DNA of 6,977 nucleotides from Pseudomonadota bacterium. GTDB taxonomy: Bacteria > Pseudomonadota > Gammaproteobacteria > Steroidobacterales > Steroidobacteraceae. Location of the stretch: NCBI GenBank assembly GCA_021780395.1, contig JAJXYU010000147.1, forward strand, positions 1-6,977. Direction: 5' to 3'. The translations under genes were made by a program, and so were the position numbers. Of the stretch, positions 1-5,789 are shown in pieces; position 1 is the first letter of the stretch, and every line of letters begins with the position of its first letter. Below the pieces are notes generated by a model. That model saw nothing but the letters and a program-made list of their open reading frames with translations. It was not told the DNA's origin and searched no databases.

Positions 1-4
1 CACT

Positions 5-10
5 GGAGGA
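5..10 (+). promoter_or_regulatory. Shine-Dalgarno of the hsp20 gene
   Basis: GGAGGA lies 7 nt before the ATG at 18, a near-ideal anti-16S match and spacing. It fixes the start of the small heat-shock protein. The promoter is outside the window, because only 17 nt precede the gene. Confidence 0.85.
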
Positions 11-17
11 GACGACA

Positions 18-443
18 ATGAGCTTGATTCGATGGGAACCCTTGCGGGAAATGGACGAGTTCTTCAGGCCTTACCTGCCGATGATGGGCCGGGTGCGGCG
101 AAGCGCCGAGGAAACCTGGTCGCCGACCTCGAACATCAGCGAGACGGACAAGGAGTACCTGATCAAGGCCGAACTGCCCGAGGTGAAGAAGGAAGACGTG
201 AAAGTCGAGCTCGCCGACGGCGTGATCACGATCAGCGGCGAGCGCAAGCACGAGAAGGAGTCGAAGGACGAGAACGTGCTGCGGGTCGAGAGCTTCTATG
301 GGACGTTCTCGCGCAGCTTCTCGCTGCCGGACAACGTCGACGCCGGCGCGATCAAGGCCGAGTGCAAGGACGGCGTGCTCCGGGTGCACGTCCCGAAGAA
401 GGAGCCGAGCAAACCGAAGGCGATCGCGATCGATGTCAAATAG
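18..443 (+). CDS. Hsp20 family small heat-shock protein (alpha-crystallin domain)
   Basis: This is a 141-residue ATP-independent cytoplasmic holdase that binds unfolding proteins and keeps them refoldable by DnaK/ClpB-type chaperones. The N-terminal arm (residues 1-33) opens with MSLIRWEPLREMDEFF, typical of bacterial Hsp20. The alpha-crystallin domain covers about residues 34-128. It includes the LPEVKKEDVKVEL strand region, the SFYGTFSRSFSLP segment (92-104) and the hallmark GVLRVHVPK (119-127). The short tail carries an I-x-I motif (IAI, 136-138), used in this family to dock into neighbouring dimers during oligomer assembly. Length is normal and the gene is intact. The ATG start is supported by GGAGGA 7 nt upstream. 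The next gene on the same strand begins 90 nt downstream, so co-transcription is possible. Heat or stress control cannot be judged, because the promoter is off the window. Confidence 0.97.
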   Translation: MSLIRWEPLREMDEFFRPYLPMMGRVRRSAEETWSPTSNISETDKEYLIKAELPEVKKEDVKVELADGVITISGERKHEKESKDENVLRVESFYGTFSRSFSLPDNVDAGAIKAECKDGVLRVHVPKKEPSKPKAIAIDVK

Positions 444-497
444 AGCGGCGCCGGCGGCGTCGCGGCGGGACGCACCGCAGCGCGCGCCGCCGCCGCG

Positions 498-511
498 CCC
501 CCGGCCGGGGG
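498..511. repeat. 14-bp GC-only perfect palindrome between hsp20 and the kinase gene
   Basis: The 14 bases CCCCCGGCCGGGGG read the same on both strands and could fold into a 5-bp all-GC stem with a GGCC loop. The palindrome sits in the 90-nt gap (444-533) after hsp20. No T-tract follows, so it is not a convincing intrinsic terminator. It could be a transcription pause or mRNA-stabilising hairpin, or chance in a very GC-rich spacer. Confidence 0.35.
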
Positions 512-533
512 TCGGGATCGCGGACGGAACCGC

Positions 534-1574
534 GTGACCACCGGGAGTGCGCGCTCGGAGCCCGCCCTCGCGCAGAAGCTCGAGGCGATGCGGGATCCGG
601 CGCGCTATCCCGGCGGCGTGCGGCGCATCGAAGCGATCGAAACCCACTATGCCTGGGTGTTCCTCACGGAAGGCTGTGCGTACAAGCTCAAGAAGCCGAT
701 GCACGTCGATCGGATGGACCATCGCACGCTCGCCGCGCGACGGGCGAGCTCGATCGCCGAATTGCGGTTGAATCACCGGCTTGCGCCGGGAGTGTACGAG
801 GCCGTGGTCGCGCTTGCGCGCGACGAGCACGGCGAACTCGGCGTCGAACGCCCCGGCGAGCCGGTCGAGTGGCTCGTGAAGATGCGCCGGCTGCCGCACG
901 AGGCGTTCCTCGACCAAGCGATCGGCGCCGGCACCGCGAACCGTCCGGCGGTACACGCCGCCGCGGCGCACCTGGCCGACTTCTACCGCCGCGCGGCGCC
1001 GGTGCCGATCGAACCCGGCGCGTACGTCGAGCGGATCGCCGCACAGGTCGTGGCGAACCGCGCGGCCTTGCTCGGGCGCGATCTCGCTCTGCCACGCGCG
1101 CAGGTCGAGTCGGTCGAGGCCGGGCAACGGGAGTTCCTCGCGAATCACGCCGGGCTCCTGGCGGCACGGGCCGCCGCGGGACGGTTCATCGAAGGCCACG
1201 GCGACCTGCGGCCCGAGCACGTGCACATCGGCACGCCGCCCTGCGTGATCGACTGCCTGGAATTCGACCGCGACCTGCGTCTGCTCGATCCCGCGGAGGA
1301 GATCGAGTACCTCGCACTGGAGTGTGAACAGCTCGGTGCGCCGTGGGTCGGCGCGGTGTTCGCGGACGCCTACGAAGCGGCGACCGGGGATGCGACGCCG
1401 CCTGCGGTGCGCGATTTCTACCGCGTGCATCGCGCCGCACGCCGCGCATTGCTCGTCGGTTGGCACCTGCGCGATCCGGCCTACCGCGACCTCGAGGATT
1501 GGCGCGCCCGTGCGCTCGCTTATCTGCGCGTGGCCGAGCGCGGCCGGCGGGCGTCCGCCGCGGCGACACGGTGA
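534..1574 (+). CDS. Aminoglycoside-phosphotransferase-like kinase-fold protein (COG2187-type), stand-alone
   Basis: The 346-residue predicted cytoplasmic protein has the small-molecule kinase (APH-like) fold. A likely ATP-lysine region is YKLKKP (50-55), preceded by HYAWVFLTEG. A helix with ELRLNHRLAPGVY (76-88) follows, then a hinge-like EWLVKMRRLP (112-121). The catalytic loop is GHGDLRPEHVHI (221-232), with H222, D224 and H229 in the HGDLxxxH pattern. A metal-binding-like IDCLEFD (239-245) comes next. The C-terminal third is helical. This pattern fits the family annotated 'aminoglycoside phosphotransferase family enzyme' whose substrate is unknown; true antibiotic resistance is not implied. 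Many members carry a second, C-terminal P-loop kinase domain. Here the protein ends at 346 residues and no GxxGxGKS/T motif is present. The start is GTG at 534, with only a weak GGA upstream. An in-frame ATG at 588 (residue 19) is an alternative and keeps the whole domain. It follows hsp20 on the same strand and converges on the PRPP synthetase gene. Confidence 0.85.
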   Translation: MTTGSARSEPALAQKLEAMRDPARYPGGVRRIEAIETHYAWVFLTEGCAYKLKKPMHVDRMDHRTLAARRASSIAELRLNHRLAPGVYEAVVALARDEHGELGVERPGEPVEWLVKMRRLPHEAFLDQAIGAGTANRPAVHAAAAHLADFYRRAAPVPIEPGAYVERIAAQVVANRAALLGRDLALPRAQVESVEAGQREFLANHAGLLAARAAAGRFIEGHGDLRPEHVHIGTPPCVIDCLEFDRDLRLLDPAEEIEYLALECEQLGAPWVGAVFADAYEAATGDATPPAVRDFYRVHRAARRALLVGWHLRDPAYRDLEDWRARALAYLRVAERGRRASAAATR

Positions 1575-1575
1575 C

Positions 1576-1601
1576 GCGGCCGGTACTCGATCACAGGCCG
1601 C
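1576..1601. terminator. Possible hairpin over the convergent gene ends
   Basis: GCGGCC at 1576-1581 can pair with GGCCGC at 1596-1601 across a 14-nt loop. The stem spans the 16-bp gap between the kinase stop (1572-1574) and the PRPP synthetase stop (1591-1593). It could weakly terminate transcription from both sides. There is no U-tract on either strand and the stem is short, so this is a tentative call. Confidence 0.2.
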
Positions 1602-2628
1602 CGAGCGGGGAGAGCGGTCCGCCGTCCTCGATCCGCCGGATCGCCTCGGCGAAGCGCGGCGCTATTGGGCAGACCGACAGTGCCCGCGCCGCAATCCCCG
1701 CGAAGCCGGGCGCGAGTGCGATCGAGTCGGTGACGACGACCGTGTCCGGGCCGCCATCGGCGAACAGCCGCAGCGCCTCGATCGAGAACGGCGCATGGGT
1801 CGCGACGGCCTCCACGCGGGCGGCGCCGGCGCGTCGGCACGCGGCGGCGGCGCGCAGGATCGTCGTGCCCGAATCGATCATGTCGTCGATCAGGATCACC
1901 CGACGGCCCGCGACGTCGCCGACCAGGGCGTCGCCGCTGACGACTCCGCCGCTGCGTTTCTTGTCGACGAACGCGAATGCGACCGGTACGCCGAGCAGCC
2001 GTTCGAGCACCTCCTGGAAGTGCCGTGCGCGTTTCACGCCACCGACGTCCGGCGAGGCGACCGCGAGCGGCGACGGTCCGCCGTGCGCGCAGGCCGCGGC
2101 GAGGAGTTCGGTGGCCTCGAGATGGACCGTGGGGATCCGGAACGCGTTCTCGAAGGCGGCGAGATTGTGCACTTCGAGCGCCACGACCCGGTCGGTGCCG
2201 ACCGACTCGATCAGTTGTGCGACGTACCGGCTCGTGACCGGGTCACGCGCCTTCGTCCGCCGGTCCTTGCGGGCGTACGCGAGGTACGGGAGACAGGCGG
2301 TCACCGAGGCGGCGCCGGCGTCCTTCAGCGTCGCGACCAGGAACAGCAGGCGGCAGAGCCGGTCGTTCGCCGAGCCTTGCGCATCGCCGTGCAGGGACTG
2401 GATCACGTACGCTGCGCGGCCGCGCACCGACTCGAGCGGACGGATCTTGTGTTCGCCGCCGCCGAATTCGCGCTCCTCGTGCTTGGCGGGTGCGATGCCG
2501 AGCGCGGTCGCGACCGCGGCGCCAAACGCGGCGCTTGCGGCGGGCGCGAACAGTGCGATCCGTCGCGACCGCCCAGACGACGCGAGCGGCGGGGTTGCCT
2601 CGACGGGTCCGGGAGTCGACGGCGTCAT
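1591..2628 (-). CDS. prs: Ribose-phosphate pyrophosphokinase (PRPP synthetase), divergent paralogue type
   Basis: The 345-residue cytoplasmic enzyme is predicted to transfer pyrophosphate from ATP to ribose 5-phosphate, giving PRPP for purine, pyrimidine, NAD, His and Trp synthesis or base salvage. Visible motifs: EFGGGEHKIRP (54-64, the F-x-x-GE strand region); PYLAYARKDRR (114-124, ATP-binding, usually YARQDRR); EVHNLAAFENAF (152-163, with metal-ligand-type H154); SPDVGGVKRAR (192-202); the flexible catalytic loop VDKKRSGG (221-228); GDVAGR (237-242); and the PRPP-binding loop LIDDMIDSGTTI (246-257). All core elements look intact, so activity is plausible. It differs from the housekeeping Prs in the ATP and catalytic loops. 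It also has a roughly 22-residue Pro/Ser-rich N-terminal extension, making it longer than the usual 310-320. The ATG at 2628-2626 overlaps the polX stop by 4 bp (ATGA) and lacks a clear Shine-Dalgarno, which suggests translational coupling. Whether it is the cell's only PRPP synthetase cannot be told here. Confidence 0.92.
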   Translation of the reverse strand: MTPSTPGPVEATPPLASSGRSRRIALFAPAASAAFGAAVATALGIAPAKHEEREFGGGEHKIRPLESVRGRAAYVIQSLHGDAQGSANDRLCRLLFLVATLKDAGAASVTACLPYLAYARKDRRTKARDPVTSRYVAQLIESVGTDRVVALEVHNLAAFENAFRIPTVHLEATELLAAACAHGGPSPLAVASPDVGGVKRARHFQEVLERLLGVPVAFAFVDKKRSGGVVSGDALVGDVAGRRVILIDDMIDSGTTILRAAAACRRAGAARVEAVATHAPFSIEALRLFADGGPDTVVVTDSIALAPGFAGIAARALSVCPIAPRFAEAIRRIEDGGPLSPLGGL

Positions 2629-4361
2629 TTCAGGAACGTCCCCCGCAGCAGCCGGCGCAGTTCGCCGAGCGGACGGGTGTTCGCGATCGCGGACGCCGAC
2701 AGCCATGCTCGGCGCGCCTGCCGGACGCCGCCCTCGAGGAGCGCGAAGTCCTCGACCCGGTGCGCATCGCTCGCGATGCTGAGCAGCACGCCGCTCGCGG
2801 CGGCTTCGCGCGCGAGCACGTCGTCGAGGTCGAGCCGCGCGGGCTGGGCGTTCAGCTCCATCCAGCACGGCCGCTCGGCGGCGCGGCGGAACACCCGACC
2901 CCAGTCGCAGTCGATCGGCGGCCGTTGGTCGATCAGCCGCGCGGTCGGATGCGCGAGCACCGAGAGGTACGGGTGATCGAGCGCCCGCAACAGCCGCTCG
3001 GTCTGTCGCTTGCGCGGCAGGTCGAACTGCGAGTGCACCGCACCGACGACGAGGTCCAGCTTTGCGAGCACCGCGTCGGGCAGCGCGAGCGACCCGTCCT
3101 CGAGCACGTCGACCTCGACACCCTTGAGCACGCGAATCCCGCGGATCCGCTCGTTCAGCGAGTCGATCTCGTCGATCTGCCGGGACAGACCGGTCGCGTC
3201 GAGCCCATGCACCGCACCGAGGAATTTCGAGTGATCGGTGATCGCGAGGTAGCGCAGGCCCGCCTGGCGCGCGGCCGCGACCATCTCCTCGAGGCTCGCC
3301 ATGCCGTCCGTGGCCCGCGTGTGCGAGTGCAGGTCGCCGCGCAACTGGGCGCGGGTCACCAGGGTCGGAAGCCGTCCGGCCGCCGCGGCGTCGAACTCGC
3401 CGCGGTCCTCGCGCAGTTCCGGCTCGATGTACGGCAGCCCGACCGCGGCGAGGACCGACTCCTCCGTTTCTCCGGCGATCCGGGTGCGGCCCCGGTATAC
3501 GCCGTACTCGTTCACCTTGAGTCCTTTCGCGACCGCGAGCGTGCGCAGGTGGATGTTGTGCGCCTTGCTGCCGGTCGAGTAGTACAGCGCCGCGCCGTAG
3601 CTTGCGGGCGGAACGACACGGACGTCGACCTGCAGTCCGCTGCGCAGCACGACCGACGAGCGCGTGCGGCCGGATGCGAGCACCGAGGCGACCTCGTCGT
3701 AGCCCCGCAGCGCCCGGTCCACGTCGACGCCGGGGGGCGCGGCGACGACGAGATCGAGGTCGCCGACCGTCTCCCGGCCTCGTCGATAGCTGCCCGCGAC
3801 CTCGACCTGCGCGACGCCGGGGATCGCCGCGAGCCAGCGCCGCAGGGCTTGCGCATAACCGTCGGCGACGCTCCACAACACCCGGTGGCTGCGTTCGCCG
3901 AGGGTCTCGAGCGACTTGCGCAGGCGTTCTTCGAGACGTGCGCCGAAGTGCGGCACGCGGCGGATGCGATGCCGTGCGAGCGCCTCCCGCAAATCCGCGA
4001 GCCCGTGGATACCGAGGGATTCGTACAGCGCGCGCGCGCGCTGCGGGCCGACGTCCGGGAGCGCGAGCAGTTCGCGCAGCCCTCGTGGGATCGAGCGCCG
4101 CAGTTCCTCGAGCGCGCGGCAACGGCCGGTCGCGACGAACTCACGGATCTTGGCGGCGAGGTCCGCGCCGATCCCGGGCAGTTGGTCGGGATCGAAGCCG
4201 CTCGCGATCCGCGTGGCGAGCTCGCCGGGCAACGCGCGCACCGTCTGCGCCGCCCGCCGATACGCCCTGATCCGGAACTGGTTCTCCCCGCTCAAGGACA
4301 GCAGGTCGGCGATCTCGTCGAACGCCGCCGCGATTTCGTCGTTGTGCACCGGCATTGCCAT
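2625..4361 (-). CDS. polX: DNA polymerase/3'-5' exonuclease PolX (family X polymerase plus PHP domain)
   Basis: The 578-residue bacterial PolX fills short gaps and trims 3' ends in base-excision and double-strand-break repair. The N-terminal 8-kDa-like region has two helix-hairpin-helix motifs, LPGIGADLAAKI (61-72) and LPDVGPQRARAL (101-112). The nucleotidyltransferase palm has GSYRRG (190-195) and catalytic aspartates D201, D203 (GDLDLVV) and D246 (LQVDVRVV). The fingers/thumb-like segment contains YYSTGSKAHN (260-269) and NEYGVY (284-289). The C-terminal PHP phosphoesterase domain has DLHSHT (H345, H347), D352, ITDHS (H377), GVEVD (E416), AVHS (H443), LAHPT (H471) and SDAH (D532, H534). All metal ligands expected for an active exonuclease are therefore present. 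Length matches the family (about 570). Residue numbers count from the ATG at 4361; a second in-frame ATG at 4355 has the better-placed ribosome site. It is the first gene of a polX-prs operon, with a 4-bp ATGA overlap. Transcription starts in the divergent intergenic region, but I see no convincing -35/-10 pair for it. Confidence 0.97.
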   Translation of the reverse strand: MAMPVHNDEIAAAFDEIADLLSLSGENQFRIRAYRRAAQTVRALPGELATRIASGFDPDQLPGIGADLAAKIREFVATGRCRALEELRRSIPRGLRELLALPDVGPQRARALYESLGIHGLADLREALARHRIRRVPHFGARLEERLRKSLETLGERSHRVLWSVADGYAQALRRWLAAIPGVAQVEVAGSYRRGRETVGDLDLVVAAPPGVDVDRALRGYDEVASVLASGRTRSSVVLRSGLQVDVRVVPPASYGAALYYSTGSKAHNIHLRTLAVAKGLKVNEYGVYRGRTRIAGETEESVLAAVGLPYIEPELREDRGEFDAAAAGRLPTLVTRAQLRGDLHSHTRATDGMASLEEMVAAARQAGLRYLAITDHSKFLGAVHGLDATGLSRQIDEIDSLNERIRGIRVLKGVEVDVLEDGSLALPDAVLAKLDLVVGAVHSQFDLPRKRQTERLLRALDHPYLSVLAHPTARLIDQRPPIDCDWGRVFRRAAERPCWMELNAQPARLDLDDVLAREAAASGVLLSIASDAHRVEDFALLEGGVRQARRAWLSASAIANTRPLGELRRLLRGTFLK

Positions 4362-4366
4362 TCCCC
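4362..4366 (-). promoter_or_regulatory. Ribosome-binding site that favours the second polX ATG
   Basis: On the minus strand CTCTCGGGGA runs directly into the first ATG (4361-4359), leaving no spacer. The same GGGGA is 6 nt before the second in-frame ATG (4355-4353), a normal distance. The real PolX start is therefore probably at 4355, giving 576 residues beginning MPVHNDEI. Confidence 0.5.
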
Positions 4367-4435
4367 GAGAGGGATCGACCGCGCGACTGATGGTAGAGCG
4401 CCGAACGCTCGACCGTGATCGTGAGTATCCGAACC

Positions 4436-4458
4436 GCGCTAGCGCCGCGCGCTAGCGC
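4436..4458. repeat. Twin 10-bp palindromes GCGCTAGCGC separated by 3 bp
   Basis: GCGCTAGCGC occurs at 4436-4445 and again at 4449-4458, with CGC between. Each copy is a perfect palindrome, so the pair can also fold as one 10-bp stem with a 3-nt loop. It lies in the divergent gap between polX and the MBL gene, upstream of both. A pair of operator half-sites for a dimeric regulator, or a hairpin in a leader transcript, are both possible. No known regulator motif is recognised. Confidence 0.6.
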
Positions 4459-4493
4459 GTCGAACGCGCGGCGATCAGGTCGAACGCGCGGCG
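4459..4493. repeat. Two-copy 15-bp direct repeat with 20-bp spacing, upstream of the MBL promoter
   Basis: GTCGAACGCGCGGCG occurs exactly at 4459-4473 and 4479-4493, so the repeat unit recurs every 20 bp (about two helical turns). It directly adjoins the palindrome pair. Relative to the -10 box at 4510-4515, the copies fall at roughly -63 to -49 and -43 to -29, where activator or repressor sites are common. A shorter related CGAACGC is present at 4402-4408. Binding by a specific protein is inferred from placement only. Confidence 0.6.
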
Positions 4494-4506
4494 GTCGCGA
4501 CGGTTC

Positions 4507-4515
4507 TGATAAGAT
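4507..4515 (+). promoter_or_regulatory. Extended -10 promoter of the MBL hydrolase gene
   Basis: TGATAAGAT provides the TG of an extended -10 at 4507-4508 and the hexamer TAAGAT at 4510-4515. It is an A/T-rich island in a very GC-rich stretch. No TTGACA-like -35 is present at 16-18 bp; that position is covered by the second 15-bp direct repeat, which fits activator dependence. Transcription would start near 4522, just ahead of the ATG at 4532, giving a short leader. Confidence 0.5.
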
Positions 4516-4531
4516 CGATCGCGATGCGCAG

Positions 4532-5719
4532 ATGCCCTTGTCCGAACCCTCGCGTGATGCCCCTCCGGCGCACGAGCAAACCGTTGTTTTCCGAGGTGCT
4601 CCTGGAACGGGTCGACCGGATGCGGCGATCCGCTTGAGCCGCGATACGACCGACCGACCGACGGCCGAACGCGGCGCTCCCGGCGCCGACGGTCTCGAGT
4701 TCCCGTTCGCGAGCGAACCCGGCACCGGTGACGGATCCGCGATCACGGTTGCGCCCGGCGTGCTGTGGCTGCGGATGCCGTTGTACACCGCGCTGCCGTG
4801 GATCAACGTCTGGGCGCTCGCCGACGGCGACGGCTGGACGATCGTGGATACCGGCATCAACAGCACCGCGGCAATCGACGCGTGGGTCGCCGCGCGCGCC
4901 GGCGTGCTCGGCCGTCGCCCGGTGTCCCGGGTGATCGTCACGCACATGCATCCGGACCATTGCGGACTCGCGGGCTGGCTCATCGAGCGCGATGCGTCGC
5001 GGCTGTGGATGACCCGCCTCGAGTACCTGACCTGCCGGCTGATGGCCGCGGACACCGGCCGCGTGCCGCCGCGCGACGGGATCGAGTTCTACCGAGGCGC
5101 CGGCTGGGATGCAGAGGCGCTGCAGCGTTACGCGGAGAAATTCGGCTGGTTCGGTCAGATGATCCATCCGATGCCCGCCTCGTATCGGCGCATCGTCGAC
5201 GGTGAAGCCCTCTCGATCGGCGGACGCACGTGGACGGTCGTCGTCGGCACCGGACATTCCCCGGAGCACGCCTGCCTGCACTGCCCCGAACTCGGGTTGT
5301 TGATCTCGGGCGATCAGGTGCTGCCGAGGATCACCTCGAACGTGTCCGTGTATCCGATCGAGCCGGACGCCGATCCGCTCGCGGAATGGCAGGGCTCGAT
5401 CGCAATGCTCAAGGCGCGCATCGGCGACGACACACTGGTGCTGCCGGCGCACAACAGTCCGTTCTACGGCCTGCACGCGCGCCTCGAACGGCTCGCGGCC
5501 GGACACGCGCGAGCCTTGGATCGACTGGAAGAACTCCTCGTGGAGCCGCGCCGCGCGGTCGACGTGTTCGGCGCGTTGTTCAAGCGCCCCATCGGCGCGA
5601 CGGTGCTCGGGATGGCGACCGGCGAGGCGATCGCGCACCTCAACCATCTGCAGCGCATGGGTCGCGCGACCCGCGAACGCGACGCCGACGGCGTCTGGTG
5701 GTGGCGTCGCGCCGGATAG
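4532..5719 (+). CDS. Metallo-beta-lactamase-fold hydrolase
   Basis: This is a 395-residue cytoplasmic metallohydrolase of the large MBL superfamily (glyoxalase II / LACTB2-like group). Counted from this ATG, the metal-binding THMHPDH motif is at 137-143 (H138, H140, D142, H143). It is followed by H242 in GTGHSPEH, D261 in SGDQVLP and H307 in PAHNSPF. A full two-metal set of ligands is therefore present. Early strands include WINVWALADGDGWTIVDTG. The last ~90 residues are helical and end in LNHLQRMGRATRERDADG, resembling the winged-helix-like tail of LACTB2-type proteins. The substrate is unknown: thioesters, lactones and phosphodiesters are all possible. The reading frame is open further upstream to a GTG at 4415, but the -10 box lies at 4510-4515 inside that extension, so ATG 4532 is preferred. 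It lacks a clear Shine-Dalgarno, and TTG at 4634 is a possible later start, since residues 1-50 look low-complexity and unconserved. The acyl-CoA dehydrogenase gene follows 70 bp downstream. Confidence 0.88.
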   Translation: MPLSEPSRDAPPAHEQTVVFRGAPGTGRPDAAIRLSRDTTDRPTAERGAPGADGLEFPFASEPGTGDGSAITVAPGVLWLRMPLYTALPWINVWALADGDGWTIVDTGINSTAAIDAWVAARAGVLGRRPVSRVIVTHMHPDHCGLAGWLIERDASRLWMTRLEYLTCRLMAADTGRVPPRDGIEFYRGAGWDAEALQRYAEKFGWFGQMIHPMPASYRRIVDGEALSIGGRTWTVVVGTGHSPEHACLHCPELGLLISGDQVLPRITSNVSVYPIEPDADPLAEWQGSIAMLKARIGDDTLVLPAHNSPFYGLHARLERLAAGHARALDRLEELLVEPRRAVDVFGALFKRPIGATVLGMATGEAIAHLNHLQRMGRATRERDADGVWWWRRAG

Positions 5720-5750
5720 CGCGGCGCGGGGCGGCGGGCGGCCGCACCGA

Positions 5751-5759
5751 TGCTAAGAT
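5751..5759 (+). promoter_or_regulatory. Extended -10 promoter of the acyl-CoA dehydrogenase gene
   Basis: TGCTAAGAT gives an extended -10 (TG at 5751-5752, TAAGAT at 5754-5759), the same TGnTAAGAT form as upstream of the MBL gene. Transcription would begin around 5766, about 24 nt before the ATG at 5790. No recognisable -35 is seen in the GC-only stretch upstream. It suggests the dehydrogenase can be transcribed separately from the MBL gene. Confidence 0.55.
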
Positions 5760-5778
5760 GAACCCGGTTCCCCGCTTC

Positions 5779-5783
5779 GGAGA
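5779..5783 (+). promoter_or_regulatory. Shine-Dalgarno of the acyl-CoA dehydrogenase gene
   Basis: GGAGA ends 6 nt before the ATG at 5790, with good spacing. It selects this start, which matches the usual N-terminus of the family (M-Y-R-x-P-L-K-D). Confidence 0.8.
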
Positions 5784-5789
5784 CGAACG

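Noticed and set aside
32..1327. A 431-codon + strand frame spanning hsp20 and the kinase gene
   Set aside because: It is very Arg-rich, crosses two genuine genes in another frame, and has no recognisable domain.
534..1574. Aminoglycoside resistance gene
   Set aside because: The fold is related, but the sequence matches the broad COG2187-type family of unknown substrate. There is no mobile-element context and no resistance-specific motif.
1324..2976. Long + strand frames opposite the PRPP synthetase gene
   Set aside because: They are low-complexity Arg/Ser/Ala-rich translations, antisense to a protein with clear conserved motifs; a GC artefact.
2629..4122. Upstream continuation of the PRPP synthetase frame, open for about 1.5 kb inside polX
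   Set aside because: The translation is Arg/Ala/Pro-rich nonsense in a shifted frame of polX. The enzyme's own N-terminus and the ATGA overlap place its start at 2628.
2490..4418. A 642-codon open frame on the + strand, antisense to polX
   Set aside because: It lies wholly opposite a well-supported PolX with all catalytic motifs. Its translation is Arg/Glu/Asp-rich without family features, as expected for the antisense frame of a high-GC gene.
4475..5647. A 390-codon minus-strand frame opposite the MBL hydrolase gene
   Set aside because: It mirrors the coding frame of a gene with an intact HxHxDH site. The His/Arg/Asp-rich translation has no family likeness.
5720..5750. Intrinsic terminator after the MBL gene
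   Set aside because: The spacer is GC-only with a GCGGCCGC palindrome at 5738-5745, but there is no longer stem and no T-tract. The following bases form the next gene's -10 box.
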